From contig DDXI01000078.1 in NCBI GenBank assembly GCA_002347475.1, forward strand, positions 2,000-26,150: a stretch of DNA of 24,151 bases. The letters are read 5' to 3'. Both the position numbers and the translations under genes were made by a program. Each line of letters opens with the position of its first letter. The stretch's first letter is position 1. The stretch is from Peptococcaceae bacterium UBA2264 (GTDB lineage Bacteria > Bacillota > Desulfitobacteriia > Desulfitobacteriales > Desulfitobacteriaceae). The notes below the pieces were generated by a model. It was not told where the DNA came from. It saw only the letters and a list, made by a program, of their open reading frames with translations, and ran no database searches. This document shows positions 7,304-13,823 of the stretch, in pieces.

Positions 7304-8131
7304 ATGGCAGAAAGAAACGAACCATGCCCCTGTATGAGCGGCCTGAAATATAAGAAGTGCTGTTTTAAGAGAGAACTTATTCTAAAAAAGATTCCTTGCC
7401 AAACATACCATGAGAGTTATGTCCTGCAAAATCTTCTGGAAAGCTCTCCCCAGTTTAAATCCTTTTACGAAGCGGAAAGATCCAAAATCACCAGGAATAT
7501 CATCTGGGCCTATGACCCGGAACTTGATTCCAATGTCCGGGCTACTTATCTCCCCAAAATCAAAGAGAATCTGATCGCTTTTAACAACCTGCCCCTGAGT
7601 TCAGAGGATGCTTTTGATACCGCTCATGAACTGCAGCATTTTATCTGCAATGAAGAAGGTTACCCTTCTGTCAAACTTTCCGAATTATTAGCAGCCCAAA
7701 CCAATTCCAATTTAGCTGCCGCTCTCAGCAGTTCCTTAAATGATCCAATCGTCAATAAACGCCTCCTTTCTTTCGGTTTTGACCTTTGGGCGCAATATGA
7801 CAAAGACTCAGCCAAAGAAAAAGCCTTTATGGAAAAGACAGCCGAGCCTCAATCACCAACAGAAAAGCTCTATTTCACTGCCTACTATGTAACCAAAGCC
7901 CTGCTCTGGGATGTCTGTTGCTTGTCTTCAGCGCGCAACAGCAATGATTTTTTAGAGTGGTATGACTCCCATTTCCCTAATTTTTCGGCAGAGGCCCGGG
8001 AAACTCTGGCCTGGATCAAAGAACAAGGTTACGAAACTCCGGAAAAAGCAGAGGCCGTCTACACAAAACTGATCACCCGGTTTGAACTGGACAAATCACT
8101 TAAGATTGTAACCTACCCTGTCGATAACTGA
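7304..8131 (+). CDS. SEC-C zinc-motif protein with HExxH motif (putative metallopeptidase-like)
   Basis: A 275-residue soluble protein. Residues 8-20 form a SEC-C zinc site (CPC...YKKCC: Cys8, Cys10, Cys19, Cys20) like the C-terminal tail of SecA, here at the N-terminus. In the middle, AHELQHFICNEEGYP contains HELQH (His108, Glu109, His112), the zincin signature. Glu127, in SELLAAQ, is placed where a gluzincin third ligand could lie. The C-terminal half is helical with several tryptophans and no motif I recognise. No signal peptide or membrane segment. The start is ATG with AGAGGTG 6 bases upstream; an upstream in-frame start at 7229 would lie in the promoter. Catalysis is an inference; the SEC-C part is clear. 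It may be a cytoplasmic protease or a degenerate zincin fold. Confidence 0.75.
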   Translation: MAERNEPCPCMSGLKYKKCCFKRELILKKIPCQTYHESYVLQNLLESSPQFKSFYEAERSKITRNIIWAYDPELDSNVRATYLPKIKENLIAFNNLPLSSEDAFDTAHELQHFICNEEGYPSVKLSELLAAQTNSNLAAALSSSLNDPIVNKRLLSFGFDLWAQYDKDSAKEKAFMEKTAEPQSPTEKLYFTAYYVTKALLWDVCCLSSARNSNDFLEWYDSHFPNFSAEARETLAWIKEQGYETPEKAEAVYTKLITRFELDKSLKIVTYPVDN

Positions 8132-8198
8132 GTACCGGCTTTCAGAGCAAAACAGACCCCCGCTCAGAACAAGCAAGGGCCGCTATAAAAGAAAATTT

Positions 8199-8423
8199 TC
8201 ATTCCGGCGGATCATCCTTAATTTTAGTGTGATCAAACACCCATGATCCTCCCCAGGGATCCGTAATTATTACTTGATGCTTGGGACAGAGATGAAAAGT
8301 TTTCTTGCCTTCTTTCTTCACAACTGTCAGTTCAAACCAATTTACAGGCAGCCCACCTTCATCATTAATGCCTTTATAGCCGCATAACTCATAATCACAC
8401 ACGTAAATTTCATTTTTTGCCAT
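8199..8423 (-). CDS. Small Cys/His-rich (putative zinc-binding) hypothetical protein
   Basis: A 74-residue protein that I do not recognise as a named family. It has an excellent ribosome site (AAGGAGG, 7 bases before ATG), which supports it as real. Possible zinc ligands are Cys9 and Cys14 (CDYELC) and Cys46 with His49 (LCPKH), so it resembles a single small zinc-finger or treble-clef module with a beta-rich centre (WFELTVVKKEGKKTFHLC). The tail WVFDHTKIKDDPPE is acidic. No membrane segment or signal peptide. It stands alone, converging on the SEC-C gene 67 bases away; the two stop codons face each other with no clear terminator between them. Confidence 0.65.
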   Translation of the reverse strand: MAKNEIYVCDYELCGYKGINDEGGLPVNWFELTVVKKEGKKTFHLCPKHQVIITDPWGGSWVFDHTKIKDDPPE

Positions 8424-8570
8424 TTTCCTGCCTCCTTGCTTCCCTTATTCAACCGCATCCTTATGATTGATATTATTCGCCCTCTTAACTACGAAATATA
8501 TTATAGCACAAAACAAGAAAAGCACAGGCAGGATGTCTGAGAGCAGTAAATATTATATGAAACAGAACAA

Positions 8571-8605
8571 TTCGGGAGCATTTCGGGAGCATTTTATAGT
8601 ATAAT
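8571..8605 (+). promoter_or_regulatory. Tandem 11-base repeat abutting a -10 element upstream of the amidase
   Basis: The 11-mer TTCGGGAGCAT occurs twice head to tail (8571-8581 and 8582-8592), followed 7 bases later by a perfect TATAAT (8600-8605). No acceptable -35 hexamer is found at the normal spacing; the repeats occupy that place. The arrangement suggests a promoter driven by an activator bound to the repeats, or by an alternative sigma factor. The amidase ATG is about 80 bases downstream. Confidence 0.5.
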
Positions 8606-8657
8606 TTTAGACAGCAGATTATTGACTCCCCCAATTCCACAATATTTCTATAGTTCT

Positions 8658-8677
8658 CTGTAATATTCTGTAATATA
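8658..8677 (+). repeat. Short tandem repeat next to the amidase ribosome site
   Basis: CTGTAATATT followed directly by CTGTAATATA (period 10), ending where the AAGGA ribosome site begins. It lies in the expected 5' untranslated region and could bind a protein or affect translation; it may also be chance in an AT-rich leader. Confidence 0.4.
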
Positions 8678-8685
8678 AGGAAAGG

Positions 8686-10995
8686 ATGAGACTTCTGAAA
8701 AGAATTCTTCTGACTCTAATTGCGGGGCTTGCCCTGGTAATCAGTCTGCCTTTGATGGCATCTGCCAGTCCTCTGGCTTACCAGACTGTGCGCCTCTCCG
8801 GCAATGACCGGGTAGAAACAGCTCTCTGTATAGCCCAAAAAGGCTGGAGCTCGGCCCAAACGGTAATTTTATGCGAATACTCCGATTATGCGGATTCCAT
8901 TGCCGCTACGCCTTATGCAGTTAGTTTAAATGCACCGCTTCTGCTGACCGGAGGAGCTTCTCTGGACGAGCGTGTTGTTAAAGAACTAAAGCGCTTGAAA
9001 ACACAAAAGGTCATCCTCCTCGGCGGCAGCGGCTGTTTAAAGACCTCGATTGAAAAAGAACTGGAAAATTTATCTTTGAAATGGGAACGTATCGGCGGCG
9101 CGAATCGTTACGAAACATCCATTCTCCTGGCCAGAAAAATAAGCAGTGATTCCCTGATCCTGGCCAATGGCGATGATTTCCCCGATGCTCTTTCAGCCGC
9201 AGCCTATGCCGGTATTCAGCAAATCCCCATCGTTCTGACATCAAGAATACTGCCCGCTTCCGTAAGCAACTACTATCAGGATACTCGACCCCGGCACCTG
9301 ATAGTTATCGGCGGTGAAAGCGTTGTTCCCTCACAGGAACTGACCAAAAACAAGCTTATTGTCGAAACCCGTCTGGGAGGCCGGGACCGCTACGAAACCA
9401 ATGCCAAGGTAATTTCTTTCATGGAAGACAGCTGTAAATCTAATGATCTTTTCCTGGCATCCGGCATTACTTTTCCCGATGCTGTTGCCGGTACCGTCCT
9501 GGCTTCCAAGATGGATGCTCCCCTTCTGCTGACTGAAAAAGAAGATATACCCTCAGCGGTATACGGCCTGCTGCGGGAACATATGGTGATTGAGCCACCG
9601 GCAGTAAGCATGAGCAGTACTGCAAGCAGTGAGAGTTCAGCCCAACAAGGAAAAATAACGGCAGACGGAGGCCTGAATCTGCGGGAAACCCCCTCAGCAA
9701 GCGGAAGAATTATTCTAACTGTCCCCGAAGGTACGCTGGTTAATCTCAGCACAAAGCAGGATCAGTGGTACAAGACTACATACCAGGGACAAACAGGCTG
9801 GATTTCAGCCGACTATGTAACTGCAATTGCTGAAAGCAAACCAAAACAGGGAAAAATCACAGCAGCCGGAGGATTGAATCTCCGGGAAACACCTGCCTTG
9901 ACCGGAAATATTTTAACGATGATTCCGACTGATACGCTTATTTATCTTGCCGCAGAGCAGGACCAGTGGTACAAAACCACTTATCAGGGCCAGACAGGCT
10001 GGGTTTATGCCGATTATGTGAGCGTTATTTCCGCCGATAAGAGCATCTCAGCAACAGCTGTTGATTTAAGTTTGAATGGCACTGTTTATATTTTAGGCGG
10101 GCCTGGTGTAATCAGTACCAATGCCCAAAACATTATTGAAGGCAAAGCCTCTTCCGGCTATACTGCTAATCTCAAAGCCTTTCCTGCTCTGCCGGCGGGA
10201 AGCAAAACAACAGAGACTCCCTCCAGAGGAACTATCAGCACAGACGATACGAGCACAAAGACTCCTGTCCCAGACTCCAGCTCTGCCGCCACTGACCCTG
10301 GCTCTGCTGACCCTGCTGCTGACAGTGCGGACGATGCAGACAGCACAGCTTATGATCCGGCCAAAGAAGTCCTGCTCGATCCTTTCCTGGGAATCCCCGC
10401 CCAAGCCCTGGCCGGTAAGACCGTCATAATAGATCCAGGTCACGGGGGAAGGGATCCGGGTGCCATTGGTCCTGCCAATACTTATGAAAAAAGCAACAAC
10501 CTGGCTATCGCCCTGGCCTTAGACGAAATTCTGAAACAAGCGGGAGCCGAAGTTGTTTTGACTCGCAGTACAGATGTTTCTCCGGCAACAACATATTCTG
10601 AGGCAAATGATCTGGAAGCCCGGGTAAATTTGGCCAATTCATATGAGGCCGACTTATTTGTCAGCATTCATAATGACGCCGCTCTTAACCCCCTGGTTCA
10701 AGGAACTTCAGTATATGTTTCCGATGGTAATCTCAAGCCAGGCGAGAGTCTGCAGCTGGCTAAGAGTATCCAGTCTGCTCTGACCTCCGCCCTCCAGACC
10801 AACAACCTGGGAGTCAAAAAAGCCAACTTTTACGTCATCAAATATACAGAAATGCCTGCAGTTTTGGTGGAAGCAGCCTTTCTCTCCAATCCTTATGAAG
10901 AAGCCAGACTGCAGAATCCCGTATTCCGCAAAAATGTTGCTGCTGCAATTTATCGTGGAATCTATAATTACTACAAGAGCCTGGAATCAGATTAA
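8686..10995 (+). CDS. Secreted N-acetylmuramoyl-L-alanine amidase with CWB2 repeats and two SH3b domains
   Basis: A 769-residue exported cell wall hydrolase that cleaves the amide bond between MurNAc and L-alanine. Order of parts: signal peptide 1-27 (cleavage likely after ASA); three type 2 cell-wall-binding repeats (about 34-128, 132-222, 226-303); SH3b domains at about 322-380 and 389-447; a stray strand VYILGGPGVIS (467-477) that matches the end of a CWB2 repeat; a low-complexity Ser/Thr/Asp/Pro/Ala linker (about 505-558); and an Amidase_3 domain (about 578-765). Zinc ligands are His586 (DPGHGG), Glu601 and His662 (SIHNDA), with catalytic Glu729 (LVEAAFLSN), so it should be active. CWB2 repeats tether S-layer-type proteins to anionic wall polymers. 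Start ATG has AAGGA nearby. A strong terminator follows. Confidence 0.95.
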   Translation: MRLLKRILLTLIAGLALVISLPLMASASPLAYQTVRLSGNDRVETALCIAQKGWSSAQTVILCEYSDYADSIAATPYAVSLNAPLLLTGGASLDERVVKELKRLKTQKVILLGGSGCLKTSIEKELENLSLKWERIGGANRYETSILLARKISSDSLILANGDDFPDALSAAAYAGIQQIPIVLTSRILPASVSNYYQDTRPRHLIVIGGESVVPSQELTKNKLIVETRLGGRDRYETNAKVISFMEDSCKSNDLFLASGITFPDAVAGTVLASKMDAPLLLTEKEDIPSAVYGLLREHMVIEPPAVSMSSTASSESSAQQGKITADGGLNLRETPSASGRIILTVPEGTLVNLSTKQDQWYKTTYQGQTGWISADYVTAIAESKPKQGKITAAGGLNLRETPALTGNILTMIPTDTLIYLAAEQDQWYKTTYQGQTGWVYADYVSVISADKSISATAVDLSLNGTVYILGGPGVISTNAQNIIEGKASSGYTANLKAFPALPAGSKTTETPSRGTISTDDTSTKTPVPDSSSAATDPGSADPAADSADDADSTAYDPAKEVLLDPFLGIPAQALAGKTVIIDPGHGGRDPGAIGPANTYEKSNNLAIALALDEILKQAGAEVVLTRSTDVSPATTYSEANDLEARVNLANSYEADLFVSIHNDAALNPLVQGTSVYVSDGNLKPGESLQLAKSIQSALTSALQTNNLGVKKANFYVIKYTEMPAVLVEAAFLSNPYEEARLQNPVFRKNVAAAIYRGIYNYYKSLESD

Positions 10996-11050
10996 ACCAG
11001 CTGCAAGCGGTCATTATCGAAATTCCTGGGATCATCAGAATTGTCAAAGA

Positions 11051-11098
11051 AAAAGTTTCCCGGATCTGAACTGTCAGGTCCGGGAAACTTTTTTTCAG
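11051..11098. terminator. Strong bidirectional terminator between amidase and DNA glycosylase genes
   Basis: A perfect 14-base-pair stem, AAAAGTTTCCCGGA (11051-11064) with its complement at 11079-11092, is followed by a T run on the plus strand and by TTTTTC on the minus strand. It sits between convergent genes and can serve both. Confidence 0.9.
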
Positions 11099-11119
11099 AG
11101 AGCGGCTATCCCCTAAATC

Positions 11120-11773
11120 TCAAGCCTCCAAAATTCTTTGGCAGCACACTGCCGCCAGGGGGCAGCCTGCACAGAGCGGCAGCTTGCGACAGCAGCGTTT
11201 GGCATGTTCAACGATCAGGGCGTGGAATTCATTATAGAGCTTCAGTTCCCTGGGGATATTGTTCTCGATTCTCAGCCGCAGATCCTCATAACTGCCAATA
11301 ATATCGTCCACAGCACAACCAAATCGGAAAAGCAAACGCCTGGTGTAGGCATCCACAATGAAAAACGGCTTATTCAAGGCATAGATCAAGATGGAATCAG
11401 CAGTCTCCCGGCCAATACCTTTGACAGCTAGCAGTTCCAGGCGCAGGGCCTGTCCCTCGCCTTCTCTGGCCTTTTCAATTTCATAGGAATATTTTTCAAA
11501 CCAACCGGTCAGGGCCTTTAAGCTCAGGGCTTTTTGATTATAATAACCGCTGGGCCGGATAATGCGGGCCAGTTCTTTCCCGGAAACCGAGGCTATAAAT
11601 TGCGGAGAAAGTCGCCCCTCAAAATTAGCCAGCGCTTTCTCCACATTAGCCCAGGCAGTATTTTGGGTAAGAATAGCTCCCACCATCATCTCATATGGTG
11701 TGGAGGCAGGCCACCAGTATCTCGGCCCATATTCCCTGAAAAGAATGTTATAAAGTTGGCTTAATCCTTTCAT
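11120..11773 (-). CDS. Endonuclease III-like HhH-GPD DNA glycosylase (MagIII/COG2231 type)
   Basis: Base-excision-repair glycosylase of 217 residues. The helix-hairpin-helix is LLAVKGIGRETADSIL (114-129) and the catalytic Asp141 lies in VDAYTRR. A [4Fe-4S] site is formed by Cys194, 201, 204 and 210, with the standard C-x6-C-x2-C-x5-C spacing. The lysine of E. coli Nth that makes the Schiff base (GVGRKTAN) is Glu123 here (GIGRETAD), so it should be a monofunctional glycosylase without lyase activity. This pattern is known from MagIII-type 3-methyladenine glycosylases, so alkylated purines are the likeliest substrate. The N-terminus WWPASTPYEMMVGAILTQNTAW is typical of this group. It precedes no related repair gene and is probably expressed alone. 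Confidence 0.88.
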   Translation of the reverse strand: MKGLSQLYNILFREYGPRYWWPASTPYEMMVGAILTQNTAWANVEKALANFEGRLSPQFIASVSGKELARIIRPSGYYNQKALSLKALTGWFEKYSYEIEKAREGEGQALRLELLAVKGIGRETADSILIYALNKPFFIVDAYTRRLLFRFGCAVDDIIGSYEDLRLRIENNIPRELKLYNEFHALIVEHAKRCCRKLPLCAGCPLAAVCCQRILEA

Positions 11774-11821
11774 CGGTCTGCCTCCCTGGCTGATATATAC
11801 TTATCGTTATTCATATCGGTC

Positions 11822-12961
11822 TTAATGATAGCCGCGTTCTCCGTAGGGCTGCAGCTTCTCCAGCCATTTGGCCTCAAGCTTCTTCAGTTCCTCCTTCTTG
11901 TCATAATAGCCGTCTTCCTTTTCCTTCAGAACCTCCAGTACTTCAAAAACAAAGGCATCTTCCCCATACTGCTGCCACTCCTCCTGCAGTCTTTTATTGC
12001 GGTGGCTCCCCATTTGCAGCTGAAAGAGTTTGCCGTTCATTGTCTTCAGATTCGTTGCAGCCAGGACCTGCACCTTCTGGTTGACAATATTTCTAATTTG
12101 ATAAACCCCGGCTTCCGGCTTCGTTTCCTTATATTTTTGTTTTAGTTCCTTCCGGCGCTCCATATCTTCTGTTCTCCTCTCCGCTTCATTTTCCTTTAAC
12201 CAATACTGACTGCCGTCAGGTTTTCTGACCAGAAAACCGTACTCAATCAGATACCTTCTCAGAGTTACAAAATCTCCATTAGTCTTTGCCAGGATTTCAT
12301 TTACTTCCTTTTCATTATAAATACGATTTTTTTCGAATCTCTGCCCAAGCTGTTTCAGAACCACAAACTTGCTTTTTTCCTTAATACTGAAAGTAGCAAG
12401 CGGCCCTTCCGGACCCTGGGGAAAATATTTCTGCAGGATTTTGCTGTTTTCGTCTGCTGAAACCTGATACCTGTCAAGAGGTTTAAGCCCTGGTTTTAGC
12501 TGTCTCAGCACATCTGAGCCCTTCCTGTCACTCTCTCTCAGCTTGCCGTTTGCCCGCAGCAGTTCCATAAGCACCAGAAAAAGCTTAGCCTGCCGTTCCT
12601 TTTCCTTCAGCAGAAATCGATGGTTCCTGATGGTGGAACTGCTGCCGATGTTCAGGGCCGCCTGGACCTCGGTATCACTTTTGCCCTGGTAAAAAAGCCG
12701 GAGCAGACTATTCTGATGTCCGGAAAGCCCTGTTATTTTCTTGTCCAAGCCAAGCAGGTATTCGAAGACCGACCCATGAGAATTTTTGATATGCAGCTGC
12801 ATGTATTTCTCAGCCTCGTAAAAAACATTATCAGCCTGGTAAACAAGACCTTTCTCAATCCTGGTACCGCACAAGAGACAAATCAGATATCCTGCTTCCT
12901 CACTGAAGCCTTTCTTTAAATCTGCCAAGGAGGAATTCAGCAACCATTCTGCCGCGTTCAT
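11822..12961 (-). CDS. HTH + DUF2087 + GIY-YIG-like multidomain protein
   Basis: A 379-residue cytoplasmic protein built of several parts. Residues 28-62 hold Cys28, Cys31, His57 and His62, a possible zinc knuckle. About 78-120 resembles a LuxR/sigma-type helix-turn-helix (LLRLFYQGKSDTEVQAALNI followed by STIRNHRFLLKEK). About 176-256 is a DUF2087 domain (FSIKEKSKFVVLKQLGQRFE through VTLRRYLIEYGFLVRKPDG). The C-terminus (about 269-379) resembles the small GIY-YIG-family proteins of bacilli, with GVYQIRN, NLKTMNGKLFQLQMGSHRNK and LQPYGERGY. The YIG half is degenerate (VQVLA), so nuclease activity is doubtful. Likely a transcription factor whose C-terminal domain has been recruited for binding. 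Start ATG has AAGGA about 10 bases upstream. Function unknown. Confidence 0.75.
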   Translation of the reverse strand: MNAAEWLLNSSLADLKKGFSEEAGYLICLLCGTRIEKGLVYQADNVFYEAEKYMQLHIKNSHGSVFEYLLGLDKKITGLSGHQNSLLRLFYQGKSDTEVQAALNIGSSSTIRNHRFLLKEKERQAKLFLVLMELLRANGKLRESDRKGSDVLRQLKPGLKPLDRYQVSADENSKILQKYFPQGPEGPLATFSIKEKSKFVVLKQLGQRFEKNRIYNEKEVNEILAKTNGDFVTLRRYLIEYGFLVRKPDGSQYWLKENEAERRTEDMERRKELKQKYKETKPEAGVYQIRNIVNQKVQVLAATNLKTMNGKLFQLQMGSHRNKRLQEEWQQYGEDAFVFEVLEVLKEKEDGYYDKKEELKKLEAKWLEKLQPYGERGYH

Positions 12962-12987
12962 TAAAACATCATCCTTTATTGTTTATA

Positions 12988-13016
12988 ATTATACAAACAT
13001 ATTAAGGCATTGTTTA
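12988..13016 (-). promoter_or_regulatory. Candidate promoter of the HTH-DUF2087 gene
   Basis: On the minus strand TAAACA (13016-13011), 17 bases, perfect TATAAT (12993-12988). Two near-identical copies of ATTGTTTATAATT (12978-12990 and 13009-13021 on the plus strand, 12 of 13 bases alike, 31 bases apart) overlap the -10 and -35, a layout that would suit autoregulation by the HTH protein. Confidence 0.4.
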
Positions 13017-13110
13017 TATTTAATCAAGTGGTTTATCAAAGGAAGTGCCAAAGGAAGGAACTGCAAACAGGAAAAGCACTTAGCGCTCAGATAGAGCTGT
13101 CAGTCTGCAA

Positions 13111-13140
13111 TTGACACAATATTTAAACAGATGATATATT
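13111..13140 (+). promoter_or_regulatory. Strong vegetative promoter of the zinc-ribbon gene
   Basis: Consensus TTGACA (13111-13116), 18-base spacer and TATATT (13135-13140, 5/6). Transcription would begin near 13147, about 70 bases before the ATG. It is the best -35/-10 match in the window. Confidence 0.7.
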
Positions 13141-13144
13141 GTAG

Positions 13145-13184
13145 GAAAGTTCCCTGAGAAAAGTTAAGAAAGTTCCCTGAGAAA
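13145..13184 (+). repeat. 17-base direct repeat just downstream of the promoter (possible operator)
   Basis: The 17-mer GAAAGTTCCCTGAGAAA occurs at 13145-13161 and 13168-13184, identical, 23 bases start to start (about two helical turns). Each copy contains TTCCCTGAGAA, an imperfect dyad. The first copy overlaps the predicted transcription start, which suits a repressor site; it could also act in the RNA leader. Confidence 0.55.
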
Positions 13185-13218
13185 TATTAATAAGAAATAT
13201 GAAAAGGGGTGTCTGAAC

Positions 13219-13692
13219 ATGGCTTTAATGGATAAACTATCGAAAATTGCCAAGTCCGTGAGTGACGAAGCAGTAAATGCTGCCAAAAAATCCGGAGAAT
13301 TAATTGAGATAACAAAACTTAACCATGCCATATCAGCTGAAGAAGACAAAATCAGTGCTATTCTGCCTAAAATGGGTAATATTTGTTACCAGCGCTTTAA
13401 AAACGGGGAAAATATTGATCCGGAATTACTCAATTATTGTAATAAGATCGAAGAAATTAAAGCCGGTATTGCCACACTGAGACAGAAGATCCTGGATGTT
13501 AAAAATGTTAAAATTTGTGCCAGCTGCGGCAGCGAGTTAGCTCCTGAAATTGTTTTTTGTTCCAAGTGCGGAGCAAAGCAAGAGTCTTCTCCTGAAACAA
13601 CCGCAGTCGAGGAAATGAAAACCTGTCCCCAATGCGCTGCCCGTGTTCCCCTGGATTCCGCTTTCTGTACATCCTGCGGTACCAAAATGTGA
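13219..13692 (+). CDS. Double zinc-ribbon protein with helical N-terminus
   Basis: A 157-residue protein of unknown specific role. Residues 1-95 are helical and rich in Lys/Glu, probably a coiled coil (KLNHAISAEEDKISAILPKMGNICYQRF region). Two zinc ribbons follow: Cys100/103/114/117 and Cys136/139/150/153, each of the CxxC...FCxxCG type seen in many small bacterial zinc-ribbon proteins. No signal peptide or membrane segment, so cytoplasmic. The ATG has AAGGGGTG upstream. It has its own strong promoter, a repeated operator-like element and a terminator, so it can be expressed independently of the TPR genes that follow it on the same strand. Such zinc ribbon proteins often serve as adaptors or sensors, but nothing here identifies the partner. 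Confidence 0.8.
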   Translation: MALMDKLSKIAKSVSDEAVNAAKKSGELIEITKLNHAISAEEDKISAILPKMGNICYQRFKNGENIDPELLNYCNKIEEIKAGIATLRQKILDVKNVKICASCGSELAPEIVFCSKCGAKQESSPETTAVEEMKTCPQCAARVPLDSAFCTSCGTKM

Positions 13693-13713
13693 CATTGGGA
13701 AACTGCCTCTATT

Positions 13714-13750
13714 CTCCTTCTTTCCGCCTGTGGTAAGAAGGAGTTTTTAT
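13714..13750 (+). terminator. Rho-independent terminator after the zinc-ribbon gene
   Basis: CTCCTTCTT (13714-13722) pairs with AAGAAGGAG (13735-13743) and is followed by TTTTTATTG. It separates the zinc-ribbon gene from the TPR cluster, although read-through is possible. Confidence 0.8.
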
Positions 13751-13823
13751 TGTCCGCTCTGTCATTATTTACGAAGCTTTTTGTCCATTCTCAAATTATG
13801 GTTATTAGGGGGGTAAGAATTTC

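Noticed and set aside
9601..10020. Near-identical SH3b segments considered as a DNA-level repeat or CRISPR-like array
   Set aside because: The similarity is that of two tandem protein domains with diverged codons; spacing and length do not fit a CRISPR array.
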